The notes below the pieces were generated by a model. That model did not search any database and had not been told where the DNA came from. It saw only the letters and a list, made by a program, of their open reading frames with translations. DNA of 64,000 nucleotides from the NCBI RefSeq assembly GCF_001639285.1, contig NZ_LWMW01000011.1:1-64000 (forward strand), read 5' to 3'. This document shows, one piece after another, positions 51,753-62,529 of the stretch. Every line of letters starts with the position of its first letter. Positions within the stretch are counted from its first letter, which is position 1. The DNA is from Methanobrevibacter cuticularis. GTDB lineage: Archaea > Methanobacteriota > Methanobacteria > Methanobacteriales > Methanobacteriaceae. A program made the position numbers and the translations under genes.

Positions 51753-52040
51753 AGAGTGTCCCATAATTAAGATTTTTAAAAAATTTAATGAAAATATTTC
51801 ACATTTAACATCTTTAAATATTATATAGGCACCTATATTATTTTATTTTTTAAAAATAATCTTTATAAAATATATTATTTAAATTTAAAATAATATAAAC
51901 TCTTTAAAAATTGAATTAAATAAAATAATTACTTTGTTATAGGTATTAATGGATATTTTATCAGTTATTTAATATTTAAATGATTTATATGAAAATTAAT
52001 TTCATGAAAATTTCTAAAAAAGCGAATTATGGGACACTCT
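51753..52040. mobile_element. 288-bp MITE-like element with terminal inverted repeats
   Basis: The ends are perfect 16-bp inverted repeats: AGAGTGTCCCATAATT at 51753-51768 and its complement at 52025-52040. Weaker complementarity continues for about 30 more bp. The inside is AT-rich and has no ORF. ATTAAT flanks the left end directly and the right end after one extra base, suggesting a short target duplication. The form is that of a non-autonomous transposon derivative; the parent transposase is not in the window. Confidence 0.75.
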
Positions 52041-52052
52041 CATTAATAAATT

Positions 52053-52616
52053 TTATTTGAATAGACTGTTTCCATAAGAGTCCATAGCTACTATCAATGG
52101 TCCAAATTCTTCAACTTCAAGTTCCCATATGGCTTCAGGCATCCCCAAATCAAGCCAATTCACATTAGTGATTTTTTTTACAGAATCAACATACAATGCA
52201 GCACAACCACCTACAGCTGCTAAATAAACTGCTCCTTCATCTTTAAGAGCCTTGGAAACATTATCATCCATTCCACCTTTTCCAATGATAATTTTAACGC
52301 CTTTTTTTATAACATCAACTTCATAAGGATTCATTCTCATACTTGTAGTTGGACCAATAGCTACCATTTGAAAATTAGAACTTTCTCCATCCACTTTTTT
52401 TTTATTATCTTCATTTTTGATATCGTTTTTTTGTTTTATTATAGGACCTGCATGGAATATAGCAGCACCTTCTAAATTACATGGAGCTTCAGTTTCAATT
52501 ATCCTCTTATGAGCTTGATCCCTAGCTGTTAGAACTTTTCCAGATATTTTGATAATATCTCCTGCTTTCAAATGTTTCATATCTTCAAAACTAATTGGAG
52601 TGTCAATTTTTTTCAT
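52053..52616 (-). CDS. fumB: fumarate hydratase class I, beta subunit
   Basis: 187 residues. [24 protein letters not shown], the IFHAGPII and [22 protein letters not shown] segments, and the swivelling-domain GGCAALYVD are typical of the C-terminal/beta part of Fe-S fumarases (tartrate dehydratase family). It works with an alpha subunit encoded elsewhere. About 25 residues rich in Lys/Asp/Asn ([12 protein letters not shown]) are inserted after HAGPIIK. The MITE-like element ends 12 bp past its stop. Confidence 0.93.
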   Translation of the reverse strand: MKKIDTPISFEDMKHLKAGDIIKISGKVLTARDQAHKRIIETEAPCNLEGAAIFHAGPIIKQKNDIKNEDNKKKVDGESSNFQMVAIGPTTSMRMNPYEVDVIKKGVKIIIGKGGMDDNVSKALKDEGAVYLAAVGGCAALYVDSVKKITNVNWLDLGMPEAIWELEVEEFGPLIVAMDSYGNSLFK

Positions 52617-53425
52617 AAAATCACCTGGAAATTAAGTTTAAATTAGAATAGCTAAAATAAAGTATAATGCAGCATGGATAACTAATAGCCACAGAAATAT
52701 TAATCTAAATAGCAGTAAATGATGAAATTTTTCAGTATTAATAAATGATTATTAAAGATTATTATAAAACTAATTATTTTTATTTCTATTCCTATTTTAT
52801 GCAATTCAATTATTATAATTTTTTATTAAATTATACTTGAGTGTAATTGATAATTATGATATTTATAAATGATTATTAAACTATGTAATTATTATTAGTA
52901 TGTTATAATTATTATTTATAATTTTAGTCACATATAGAAACATAAAAATTAATTTATTATAATGTATTATTAAATTATTAATATATTTAATTTAAGATAT
53001 TAATATATTAATTTAAGATTAATTTAATATTGTTGATTAATAATTCATATATTAATTATATTAAAAATTTTAAATAATGTTTTTGATTGTTATTAACTAA
53101 TCATTAATATTATAATTAAACATTAAAAATATATTATAAAAACGATTCAATAATCATAATATTCTCATAAAGATTTAATAAAGATTTGTAGAAATAGAAT
53201 TTTAATTTAATATTTATAACATAATAGTATTTTAATTATTAATATAATACTATAATATTATAATTTGTAAAAAACAAATAACTATAAGTTTAGTATAACT
53301 ATAACCATTTATTAATAAATTAACAATTTTATTATATAAATTCTGAAATTACTGAAGAATCATGAGTAACTATTTATTATAAAAATTTGAAAAGTTGAAA
53401 AATTCTGGAATTATGGGGTCAATTC
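52617..53425. other. 809-bp AT-rich divergent intergenic region
   Basis: Lies between the divergent fumarase and DUF2070 genes. Very AT-rich with short ATTAATATATTAATTTAAG type echoes and no ORF. It should hold two promoters, but no single site can be chosen. Confidence 0.5.
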
Positions 53426-55255
53426 ATGTCAAGTATGAGTAATGTAGCAGGATTATCTAAATACATTAGAACATTTCCTAAAACAGGGATATCCATATTC
53501 AGTATGATATTCATTAGTTTTATAGCAGGAACTTTAATATTCCTAATTAATCATATGGGAAATCTAACTTTATTTGAAAAAATACTCTATGGAGGAGCCT
53601 TTGGCTTTGGAGTATTTGGTATTAGTTCAATATCAAGTGGGGCTCTTATGCAACAATTCATTAATTCCATGAAAGGAATAAATTTAAAAACAAAACATTC
53701 CATGCTCCTATCATTAATTTCAATGATAATAATAGTTATAATAAGTATAATTGGATCTCTTATTTCAACAATATTCAAGTTAGATTTATTTGTAAATTCT
53801 GTTGTTTTCGGTTGTGTTCTAATATTCGCCCTTTTAATTTTCGTATTATGGAGTACTTCTAGTATAGGGTTAATAAAATCTGCTATTGTATCTTCTATCC
53901 AACCTTTATTAGTCATATCTATGTTAATTGTGGTTAATGTACTAGGAAGTGCTGAACAAGCTTTTGAATTTGGAATAATTTCTTTATTTATAAAATTAAT
54001 AACAGCTAATTTAATATTCTTGTTAGCTATTTATTCATTTGTTAAAGTAATTGAATCTCCTTTAAAGAGAAATTTAGGAGTGGGACTTCTAGAACTATTA
54101 AGTCTCTTTATTTCTCATCTTGGTGATGGTTCAAGTTCTCTTGAACATATATTTGAAGATATTGGAGAACCTATTGACACATTGGTGGGAACTGTAAGTT
54201 TCAAATCCATGAAAGATGATACTATAAAAGCACTTTTTATAAGTCCTTGTGTTCATCCAGGACCAATAGGAGAAATTGGAGGATCAAACATGCCCACAAT
54301 TCTTGCAGATAGATTTGATACTTTCACAATGGTTGCTCATGGGCCATCAACCCATGATTTTAACCCAGTATCTCAAAAAGAGATTGATAAAGTAGAATTA
54401 GCTGTAAATAAAGGATTAGCTGATATGAATTATGACAATAAAGCTAGTAAATTTGTAAGATATTGTGAAGAAAACGCAAAAGTAGGGGTTCAATTTTTTA
54501 ATGATGGAATGGTACTTTTAAATACTTTTGCACCAAATGGTAGTGATGATATAGAGTTTGGAGTGGGATTATCTTTAATGACCCAAAGCAAAAAGCATTG
54601 TAATGTTAACAATAGTATTGTTATTGATTGCCACAATTCATTCAATGAAGAAAAAGGAAGGGTTTTACCAGGAAATCCAGAAGTTTTCCAAATATTAGAT
54701 GCAATTGATAAAATAAAATGTGTCAAAGCCGAAGAAACTGTCAAAATAGGTTGCAATTATGATCCTATGGAAACTCTAGATAAAAGCAATGGAATAGGAG
54801 AAAGTGGACTCAAGTCAATGGTAATAGAAGTAGAAAATCAAAAAACAGCTTATGTTCTATTAGACTCAAATAATATGGAAATAGGCTTTAGAGAGAGAAT
54901 ATTCAAAGAGGTTGAAAATTTAAATATCGATGAAATCGAAGTTATGACTACTGATACTCATTCTGTAAACACCCTATCCAATGGATATAATCCAGTAGGA
55001 GTAACAAATAAAGAAGAAATAATTGAATATATAATAAAATCTATTAACAATGCAATAGATGACTTAGAACCTGTTAAAGTAGGTTGTTCTGTTAACCGAA
55101 TAGAAGGCTTAAACACATTTGGTCCAAACAATTCAGTTGAATTGGTCTCTACCATAAGTTCAATCGTAGCAGTCAGTAGAATAGTGGCCCCACTTATTTT
55201 TATTTTAGCTATTCTCCTTGTCTTTGTGTGGATATTCTACTTACCAAGCATTTAA
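53426..55255 (+). CDS. DUF2070 family membrane protein
   Basis: 609 residues. Seven or so transmembrane helices in the first ~215 residues, a large soluble domain (about 225-580), and one final helix at 585-607. The soluble part contains SPCVHPGPIGEIGGSN (about 271-286) and AHGPSTHDFNPVS (about 304-316), His/Asp-rich motifs conserved in DUF2070 and suggestive of a metal site. Function is unknown; the family occurs in many archaea. SD GGGGTC before the ATG; a second ATG lies three codons in. Confidence 0.9.
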   Translation: MSSMSNVAGLSKYIRTFPKTGISIFSMIFISFIAGTLIFLINHMGNLTLFEKILYGGAFGFGVFGISSISSGALMQQFINSMKGINLKTKHSMLLSLISMIIIVIISIIGSLISTIFKLDLFVNSVVFGCVLIFALLIFVLWSTSSIGLIKSAIVSSIQPLLVISMLIVVNVLGSAEQAFEFGIISLFIKLITANLIFLLAIYSFVKVIESPLKRNLGVGLLELLSLFISHLGDGSSSLEHIFEDIGEPIDTLVGTVSFKSMKDDTIKALFISPCVHPGPIGEIGGSNMPTILADRFDTFTMVAHGPSTHDFNPVSQKEIDKVELAVNKGLADMNYDNKASKFVRYCEENAKVGVQFFNDGMVLLNTFAPNGSDDIEFGVGLSLMTQSKKHCNVNNSIVIDCHNSFNEEKGRVLPGNPEVFQILDAIDKIKCVKAEETVKIGCNYDPMETLDKSNGIGESGLKSMVIEVENQKTAYVLLDSNNMEIGFRERIFKEVENLNIDEIEVMTTDTHSVNTLSNGYNPVGVTNKEEIIEYIIKSINNAIDDLEPVKVGCSVNRIEGLNTFGPNNSVELVSTISSIVAVSRIVAPLIFILAILLVFVWIFYLPSI

Positions 55256-55457
55256 AACAAAATTATTCATACTAGAAAACTATATGACTTAGAAACACAA
55301 AGCTAGATAACCTACAAATATAAAACTAGATAACTTAGAAACACAAAGCTAGATAACCTACAAATATAAAACTAGATAACTTAGAAATACAAAGCTAGAT
55401 GAATTATATTAAGTTATTTATATATTACTAAAATCGAAAAATGATGAGGTCATTGAA
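55256..55457. repeat. 46-bp tandem repeat between DUF2070 and nitroreductase
   Basis: The unit ACTTAGAAACACAAAGCTAG plus ATAACCTACAAATATAAAACTAGATA is present about 2.5 times between 55287 and 55405. Confidence 0.88.
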
Positions 55458-55967
55458 ATGGAAGAGATATTTAAAAGAAGAAGTATTAGAAAATATCGTG
55501 AAGATGAAATTGAAGATGAAAAAATAGATAAATTAATAAGAGCTGCAATGCAAGCACCTGGTTCCAGATTGACAAAAGAACCTTGGGAATTCATTATAGT
55601 TAAAAATAAAGATACAATAGATAAATTGAGTGAAATGGATCATAATTCAAAAATGTTAGAAGGAGCTAGTTTAGCAATTGTACTAATAGCAAACATGGAT
55701 ACCTCACATTTTCATCATGTATGGCAGCAAGATATGGCTGCAGCTTCTACAACTTTATTACTTGAAGCAAGTTATTTAGATTTAGGTGCTGTTTGGGTCA
55801 ATATTGCTCCAAATGAAAAAAGAATGGAATATATAAGGAAATTATTCAATCTTACTGAAAATTTAAGACCATTCAACATAATAAGCATTGGATATCCTGC
55901 AGAAGGTCAAGAAAACAAATTCTTAGATAAATATCATGAAAACAGAGTACATTATGAAGAATATTAA
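55458..55967 (+). CDS. nitroreductase family protein
   Basis: 169 residues. RRSIRKYREDEIEDEKIDKLIRAAMQAPG and the FMN-binding WEFIIVKNK, AAASTTLLLEASYLDLGAVWVN and IISIGYPAEG segments fit the FMN-dependent nitroreductase/flavin reductase fold. The natural substrate is unknown. SD GAGGTC. Confidence 0.92.
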   Translation: MEEIFKRRSIRKYREDEIEDEKIDKLIRAAMQAPGSRLTKEPWEFIIVKNKDTIDKLSEMDHNSKMLEGASLAIVLIANMDTSHFHHVWQQDMAAASTTLLLEASYLDLGAVWVNIAPNEKRMEYIRKLFNLTENLRPFNIISIGYPAEGQENKFLDKYHENRVHYEEY

Positions 55968-56165
55968 AAGTATTCATAATAATTAATCAATCAAAGTGTC
56001 TTTTAAATACTTAGTAATAAGTAAAGTGCCTTTTAAATACTTAATAATAAGTAAAGTATATTTTAAATACTTACTAATAAGTAAAGTACCTTTTAAATAC
56101 TTAATAATAAGTAAAGTATATTTTGAATACTTTGTAAAACTCCTTTTTAAATATAACTCTGTTTT
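55968..56165. repeat. 30-bp tandem repeat array
   Basis: TTTTAAATACTTANTAATAA plus GTAAAGTNNC occurs five times with an exact 30-bp period (TTTTAAATAC at 56001, 56031, 56061, 56091; TTTTGAATAC at 56121). It fills the space between the convergent nitroreductase and RqcH genes. Confidence 0.92.
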
Positions 56166-58130
56166 TTAAAGAGGATAGGAAATGTCACATTTTCCAGAAG
56201 GTAATACTCTAACAACGTCATCCAAAGTTATCAAATCATTTTCATTTATTTTAGCTAATATTTTTTTAGCTATTGCTTCTTTTTTAATATAACCTGGTTT
56301 TATAATAACATAAATGTCTGTGTGTACCTTAATAGCATCAACTGGTCCTGCCATCACTCTTTTTCCTTCATAATCAACAATACCAATAGCTATTTTTAAA
56401 TTAACCCCACGTATGTGATTTCTATGGCCCCTTACTATAAATGAACCCTTAGGTACAAACTCTCCAGATTCAGGAGTTTTTGAAACTTGGTCTGGGTGAA
56501 CCCAAAATACATCCTGTGTTCCATAACCTTTTGACCAAGCACTTGAAAAGGATGCTGCAAAGATAGCTGATTCTTTGAGAGTATTATCATTTACTTCATT
56601 GCCTTCACTTTTAATAACAACTGATGACGCACCATGTATATCTGAGTGAAGATAAATATCATTATTATCTAAATATTTCTTTACAACTGATTCATTTGTG
56701 TTTGCATCCCTTCCCCCAATCACTAAAAAATTGTCTGAAGATAAAAACCATCTTAATTTTTCAAACCATTTAAGATCCTTTTTAACTCTTTTTTGTGGAA
56801 CCAATACTTTCTCCATAGCTATTTCTCGTTTATCTTCCATCTTTTTTAATTGTTTTTTAGTGTTTTCAATAGCTATTAGTGCTCCTTCAATCTTTCTTTT
56901 TGATTTTTTAGCCTTTTCATAGTATTTTTCAGCATTTTCTGGAATGGATTCCTTTGAATCAATAGCTATTTTAGTATTATCAATATCTAAAACAACATTA
57001 CCTAATTTATCCATTGATTCTACTATTTGAGCTTCATCCATTCCTTCTTTTTTAGCTTTTTGTAATGTTTTAGCTATATCCTTCCAAGGATATTCTTTAG
57101 ATCTAGCATCTTTAATAACATTGAGTAAGTTTTCAATTTGAGGATAGTTACCATATAAAAGATCCCCTTTTTCTTTAGAAACCTTGATAGTATTTTTAAA
57201 ATCTTCTACAGTTTCTTCCTGGATCCTGAGTCGTTTAGAGTATTTTCCCACTTTTTTCTCCCAAATAGCTTCTTGAACTCCTTTAATTTCATTTTTAACC
57301 CTTTTTGAAAAAAATTCATCTGCGGCCTCATTGTAAGAATCATAATATTTCTTTTCATAATCAGCATATATCTCTAACTCTAATGGGACAACATCTTCTT
57401 TTTTACCAGATATAATATTTGGATTAAATTCATGAAGTTTTAAAGGATTAAAGATTTCTGAAACTTTTTCATATAGCTTAGCTATTTCTTCATCATTTAA
57501 ATCCCTAGTGAGCTTTTTCTTATCTATTTTTGATCTTAAAACAATCTCTTCAGAATAAACTCCACCCAAACCATTTCTAGCTAAGGTTCTAATTAAATCA
57601 GAATCTGATTCTTGAAATAAATCTTTCAATTCTTCTTTAGTTAAGTTTAAAGGATCCAATCCTCTTTTTGCAGGATACTTATACTCTTTTTTAGAACTTA
57701 TATCCCTATCACTCCATTGTTTTCTTTTAAGTGGGAGAATTATATTTTCTTCTTCATCAAGTAATATTATATTCCCCTTAGAAAATAGCTCTATTATGAG
57801 AGTGTATGATTTTTCCTTTTTAATTTTTATTTCTACTACCCTATCAAAATTATGTTGTTTAATAGAAATCACATGTGCTCCTTTTAAATGTTTTCTAAGA
57901 AGCATAGGAAATGACGGAGGCATTTTTGGATTTTCAAGAGGATACTGAGTAGTATGCATTCTCACACCTGCTTGAAATACAACATCCACTCTTCCAGTCC
58001 CTGTAACATGAAATCTTATGATGACCGTGTCTTTTGTAGGCTGAAAAGATTTATCTACCCTAGCACCCTTTAGAAGCTGGTTAAGTTCATAAGATATGGC
58101 ATTTATATCCACATTTGACATTGTTTTCAT
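56166..58130 (-). CDS. rqcH: ribosome rescue protein RqcH/NEMF (NFACT family)
   Basis: 654 residues. NFACT-N (1-~215, [23 protein letters not shown]), a long coiled coil (about 285-440), and the NFACT-R/DUF814 domain (about 455-575) with [20 protein letters not shown]. RqcH binds stalled large subunits with tRNA-Ala and in bacteria and some archaea adds C-terminal alanine tails. SD AAAGGTATT before ATG. Confidence 0.94.
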   Translation of the reverse strand: MKTMSNVDINAISYELNQLLKGARVDKSFQPTKDTVIIRFHVTGTGRVDVVFQAGVRMHTTQYPLENPKMPPSFPMLLRKHLKGAHVISIKQHNFDRVVEIKIKKEKSYTLIIELFSKGNIILLDEEENIILPLKRKQWSDRDISSKKEYKYPAKRGLDPLNLTKEELKDLFQESDSDLIRTLARNGLGGVYSEEIVLRSKIDKKKLTRDLNDEEIAKLYEKVSEIFNPLKLHEFNPNIISGKKEDVVPLELEIYADYEKKYYDSYNEAADEFFSKRVKNEIKGVQEAIWEKKVGKYSKRLRIQEETVEDFKNTIKVSKEKGDLLYGNYPQIENLLNVIKDARSKEYPWKDIAKTLQKAKKEGMDEAQIVESMDKLGNVVLDIDNTKIAIDSKESIPENAEKYYEKAKKSKRKIEGALIAIENTKKQLKKMEDKREIAMEKVLVPQKRVKKDLKWFEKLRWFLSSDNFLVIGGRDANTNESVVKKYLDNNDIYLHSDIHGASSVVIKSEGNEVNDNTLKESAIFAASFSSAWSKGYGTQDVFWVHPDQVSKTPESGEFVPKGSFIVRGHRNHIRGVNLKIAIGIVDYEGKRVMAGPVDAIKVHTDIYVIIKPGYIKKEAIAKKILAKINENDLITLDDVVRVLPSGKCDISYPL

Positions 58131-58878
58131 GATAATACCTTTGTAATGATATATAATAATATTTAATAATATATTAATTAATTTTTTGCTATCTTTAATA
58201 ATTTTTATAATCTAATAGTAATTCTAATCCAAAATGAATCTTTATAATCTAATATTATTACTAATCTAAAATGAATTTTTGTTTAGAAATCTAAAATCTA
58301 CTGTTAATAATAAAATACTAATAATGAAATATTATTTAGAACTATTAATAATAAAATAATGTTAATAAGTTACTATTAATAATAAAATAATGTTAATAAT
58401 TAATTTAACTTAAATTTAAAATATACAGTTATATACTTTAAAAGAAATATTTTAATTAAGAAATTTAATATATTAATTAATATAGAATATCTTAGTTAAG
58501 AAATTTACTATTTTCCAAAGTTTTTCTATATTTTAAAAATTTTAAATTTATGGTCTATTATGATTTAATAATCATGTTATAGATAAACATTAATAACTAT
58601 TTAAATGAATATATAATAAGTTATTTAATATTTTAATAATAGCTAAATCTAAATATACTATAATGTTTTAAAATATCTAAATCTTTAAAATATCTAAATA
58701 TACAATAATGTTTTAAAATATCTAAATCTTTAAAATACCTAAATATACAATAATGTTTTAAAATATCTAAATCTTTAAAATACCTAAATATACAATAATG
58801 TTTTAAAATATCTAAATCTAAATAATAAAATAAGTATATTCTAATCTATAATTTATATTTATCTATTGGAGGAATTTA
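58131..58878. repeat. 748-bp spacer with a 45-bp tandem array
   Basis: A 45-bp unit (AATGTTTTAAAATATCTAAA plus TCTTTAAAATACCTAAATATACAAT) starts at 58662, 58707, 58752 and 58797. A second, looser duplication (ACTATTAATAATAAAATAAT then GTTAATA) lies at about 58340-58400. The array ends about 50 bp before the SD of the small membrane protein. Confidence 0.88.
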
Positions 58879-59166
58879 ATGGAAGCTAGCGTTAAGATCA
58901 CATCAGTACATCTTGTAGTAGCTATATTTACAGGATATATATGCTCTCTAATCAGTTTACAAATGATACCTGGAATTGGTAACAATGAAATACTTGCGGG
59001 AGTATTAGGAATTGTTATTCTTTATCTCATAGGAAAACTATGCGATAAATTATTTGGGAAACAAGAAGGTTTTTCAAAATGGTTATGGGATGGAATACTT
59101 CCCTTTGCTTTCGTATGGTTTGTAGTATGGACTATTTTAGTAAATTATGCACCTCTAATTTACTAA
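58879..59166 (+). CDS. small membrane protein, unknown function
   Basis: 95 residues, three predicted transmembrane helices (about 8-30, 38-56, 70-90). It resembles small membrane proteins conserved in methanogens (possibly DUF5379, from memory). A strong SD (GGAGG) precedes the ATG. It stands alone between RqcH and the Arv operon, facing the latter. Confidence 0.8.
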   Translation: MEASVKITSVHLVVAIFTGYICSLISLQMIPGIGNNEILAGVLGIVILYLIGKLCDKLFGKQEGFSKWLWDGILPFAFVWFVVWTILVNYAPLIY

Positions 59167-59506
59167 ATTCATTTTTAATTTTTAGTATATAACTTATCTA
59201 AGCTTAAAATTGAATATAAACATTGAATAATTTTATAAAATGGATAGCATAATAAAAAATGTTTGATTTTAAAATTAGTAACAAAGAAACCTTAAAAAAT
59301 TAATAAAATAAGTATTATTTAAAAATAGAAAATTATTTAATACAATTCATGAAAATCATCTTTAACTTAAAAATCTGTATTTAAAAGATTTAAAAAGTAA
59401 AATTAAAAAGTCTTTAATAAAAAAAATTAATAAAATCTAATTTGAACTAATTCTAAATCAAAAAATGATAATAATAATAATAATAAATTAGTTTTATATT
59501 TAAAAA
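59167..59506. other. AT-rich spacer between convergent genes
   Basis: 340 bp with a short ATA(A)TAATAATAATAATAA microsatellite near 59467. No gene. Confidence 0.5.
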
Positions 59507-59851
59507 TCAATCTTCATCGTCGTCTTTTCTGCCTTTTTTTAGAAGTGAATTGATATCAATAGCATAATTACCTTCACTATCTGAATATACATCAGTATCT
59601 CCATCTAAGATATGAGAGAGATTTACCTCATAAACTCCTTTGTCTTCAACTTTAATGCTTTCAATTGAATTTGGATCAATAGTAATTTCTTCTTCAAGAG
59701 AATCTTTTTCTAATTCTTCTTTTTCTCTTCTTTTTTTCTCAGCAATAGCTTTTGTATTAACGAATTTAAAAAGTTTACTGCCACATTTTGGGCATCCATT
59801 AACTAAATCATCTTCATTTAATTCGGTGCCACATTTACTACATACATTCAA
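59507..59851 (-). CDS. arvC: OapC/ArvC family zinc-ribbon protein
   Basis: 114 residues. An N-terminal zinc ribbon, NVCSKCGTELNEDDLVNGCPKCGS, is followed by a charged helix and an acidic C-terminus with SHILDGDTDVYSDSEGNYAIDINSLL. That segment is typical of OapC/ArvC, the third partner of the euryarchaeal vesicle GTPase system. The start is TTG at 59851 behind GGTGAT. Last gene of the arvA-arvB-arvC run. Confidence 0.85.
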   Translation of the reverse strand: MNVCSKCGTELNEDDLVNGCPKCGSKLFKFVNTKAIAEKKRREKEELEKDSLEEEITIDPNSIESIKVEDKGVYEVNLSHILDGDTDVYSDSEGNYAIDINSLLKKGRKDDDED

Positions 59852-59980
59852 CTAAATCACCGTGAAATAAAAATAGCTATTTAGATAGCTAATTATTTTA
59901 ATAGTTAGGATAGTTATTACTTGTTAAAAAATTCTAATAACTACAATAACAATAGAAATTGATAATTGGAGTTATAGTGT

Positions 59981-60337
59981 CTATCCATTATTTCCAACAT
60001 CAGCAACCATAGATAACAAATTAGACTGCTTTTTAACAGTTTTCATAACATTAGCAGGACCAATTATTGTAATAACAACTGTCTTCTTTTTTGAAAATCC
60101 AAAGAAGCTAGAAGAGTCTTTTTCTAAAGTATGAACATCGATTCCTACAAAGTTTTCAACATCAATTTCCCTCATAGTGGTTTCTATAAGTTCAGCTCTC
60201 TCAGAAGGAGTAAGTCCACCTTCCATAACAACAACATCTCCCCTTTTAACTCGTTCAATGATCATATATATTTTTTCCATACTAGATGCATTTTCGAGAG
60301 CTTCAGAGGATATAAAATCCATTTTCAGTCCTTCCAT
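59981..60337 (-). CDS. arvB: OapB/ArvB family protein (DUF2073)
   Basis: 118 residues. [30 protein letters not shown] and a C-terminal [19 protein letters not shown] match DUF2073/ArvB proteins, which are always next to the GTPase. SD AGGAGGG lies in the 15-bp gap after arvA, so translation is probably coupled. Confidence 0.88.
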   Translation of the reverse strand: MEGLKMDFISSEALENASSMEKIYMIIERVKRGDVVVMEGGLTPSERAELIETTMREIDVENFVGIDVHTLEKDSSSFFGFSKKKTVVITIIGPANVMKTVKKQSNLLSMVADVGNNG

Positions 60338-60352
60338 TTTAAACCCTCCTTT

Positions 60353-60967
60353 CTAATTGAATTTTTTAACCATTATTTTGTAAAGTTCGTCTGTTCCATC
60401 CCCATTCAACGCAGAAATGGGAACAACTGTATGTTGTGGGAAAACTGAAGTTATTTTATCTGGATTAGCCTCAGGAACATCGATTTTATTAGCTACCACG
60501 ATGAAAGGTATTTTTCTTGCCTCCAAATTACCAATTATAGTGATATTGGTTTGAGTTAAGGGATCGCTTGTTGCATCAACCACTAATAAGACACCAGTAA
60601 CATCATCTAACCATTTAATAGCTTCTATAATACCTTTAGTAGCTTCTTTGGCTCTAGATTTAGCTTCATCTTCTTCTAATCCAAATTCTAAGAAGTTTTG
60701 ATAATCTACTTTAGTAGCTATTCCCGGAGTATCTATGATATCAAAATCAAGTTCACGATCTCCTTCTTTAATAACTACTTTTTCCTGCTTTAATACGTTC
60801 CTAGTTTCATGTGGAACATTCGAAATTGATCCCATATCCTTTCCCATCCAATCTTTAGCTATTTGATTAGCTAAAGTCGTTTTACCAGAATTTGGGTGGC
60901 CATAAAGCCCTATGCTGACTTTTTTATTTCTTTTAAATAAACCTCTTATAAAATCAAAAAACCCCAT
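60353..60967 (-). CDS. arvA: Era-like small GTPase ArvA (OapA)
   Basis: 204 residues. G1 [13 protein letters not shown] (22-34), G3 DTPGI, G4 NKID in [12 protein letters not shown] and G5 ISALNG. The N-terminal basic stretch ([10 protein letters not shown]) may favour membrane contact. Homologues drive extracellular vesicle formation in Haloferax and are conserved across Euryarchaeota with ArvB and ArvC. SD GAGGG. Confidence 0.9.
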   Translation of the reverse strand: MGFFDFIRGLFKRNKKVSIGLYGHPNSGKTTLANQIAKDWMGKDMGSISNVPHETRNVLKQEKVVIKEGDRELDFDIIDTPGIATKVDYQNFLEFGLEEDEAKSRAKEATKGIIEAIKWLDDVTGVLLVVDATSDPLTQTNITIIGNLEARKIPFIVVANKIDVPEANPDKITSVFPQHTVVPISALNGDGTDELYKIMVKKFN

Positions 60968-61611
60968 TTTATCCCTCTATAATAAACAAAAACATCTTTA
61001 AATTCAAATAATTAATAATTTCATAATTTCCATTAATCAGACAAATCAAAAGAAACTAATAATCTCATAATTTCTATTACAATAATATGAAAATAATCTC
61101 ATAATTTCTATTACAATAATATGAAATTTATTAGTAATATATTCTACAAACATAATATATAAATTTATAAAAATTATATTATACTAATATTATTCTTAAT
61201 AATAATAACATTTAAAAATTAGATTTTACTACTTAATAAGCTTTTTTTATTCACAATTTTTACTTTTCAAGAAAACTCTATGAATAATAAAAAAATAGTC
61301 AAATAATAAAAAATAGTTAAATAATAAAATCTGATTATTTATTTATCCAAAATGTAATAGATTTTATTATAATTAATTAATATAAAAAATTTAATTAAAA
61401 ATTTGTTAATAATGAAAGAAATATAGAATTGAGTCTATTAATGTTTGATGATCGAACATTCTATTTAATAGAAAAAATAGCTAAATTATTCAATCTTACA
61501 ATAAAAATAGCTAAATTATTCAATCTTACAATAAAAATAGCTAAATTATTCAATCTTACAATAAAAATAGCTAAATTATTCAATCTTACAATAAAAAACA
61601 TGCTTTAAATA
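60968..61611. repeat. 644-bp spacer with two tandem arrays
   Basis: AATCTCATAATTTCTATTAC plus AATAATATGAAA occurs twice (34-bp period, 61061 and 61095). Four copies of a 30-bp unit (AAAATAGCTAAATTATTCAA plus TCTTACAATA) start at 61473, 61503, 61533 and 61563 with almost no variation. No gene. Confidence 0.92.
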
Positions 61612-62319
61612 TCAATCTTTATTAAAGATATAGCTTTCATTGGGATTTAATACAACAATTTCAATATTGGGATCCATCTGCATTACGAAATTGGAAAATA
61701 CAACTGGATTTTGTTCTATGACTGGAAAAGTATTATAGTGCATTGGAATAGCTACTTTTGGGGAAATCCATTTAGTAGCTATCGCTGCTTCAAATGGACC
61801 CATGGTGAACTTATCACCAATTGGTAATAAAGCAATATCTGGTTTATATATCCCTCCAATGACTTTTTCCATATCTCCAAATAGGCCCGTGTCTCCAGCA
61901 TGGAAAATTTTAGATCCATCCTCCATAGTCAATAAAAAACTAGCTGCACTACCACCAGGTATTATATCTTCTACGAAATCAATATCTGCAGAATGTTTAG
62001 CATCCAGCATGGTAATTCTTATATCCTTAATTTGGATTGACCCTCCAATATTCATACCTACGCATTCTAGACCTTGTCCAGATAAAAATAAAGAGATTTC
62101 ATGATTACCAACTAAAATAGCTCCAGTTCTGTTAGCTATTTCCATAGCATCTCCAAAATGGTCTGCATGCCCATGAGTTATTAATATTATATCTGCTTCA
62201 ATTTCTTCTACAGGAATAGTGGAAGAAGGATTGTTACTTATAAAAGGATCTATCAAGATTTTAAGTCCTTTATCAGAGATTATTTCAAAAGCAGAATGAC
62301 TTAACCATGTTATTTCCAA
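61612..62319 (-). CDS. UPF0173 family metallo-hydrolase
   Basis: 235 residues. A metallo-beta-lactamase fold with [12 protein letters not shown] (49-59), [20 protein letters not shown] and [12 protein letters not shown] metal ligands, and a C-terminal [14 protein letters not shown]0173 hydrolases are widespread; substrate unknown. The start is TTG at 62319, with GGTGTAACA upstream. Confidence 0.92.
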   Translation of the reverse strand: MEITWLSHSAFEIISDKGLKILIDPFISNNPSSTIPVEEIEADIILITHGHADHFGDAMEIANRTGAILVGNHEISLFLSGQGLECVGMNIGGSIQIKDIRITMLDAKHSADIDFVEDIIPGGSAASFLLTMEDGSKIFHAGDTGLFGDMEKVIGGIYKPDIALLPIGDKFTMGPFEAAIATKWISPKVAIPMHYNTFPVIEQNPVVFSNFVMQMDPNIEIVVLNPNESYIFNKD

Positions 62320-62529
62320 TGTTACACCTCATATATTACTCATATAATTACCAGTTTCATTAAGACTTACTCAACTTCATTAAAAATACAATTACACTCA
62401 GATGAAGATTAATGAATGAAATTTCATTATTAAAAAATAATAATTATCTCTAATAGAAATTAGGTTAAATAAAATTATTAAAATATTCAATTAATAATTA
62501 AAATTTAGTTAGTTAATTGTGAAGATATG

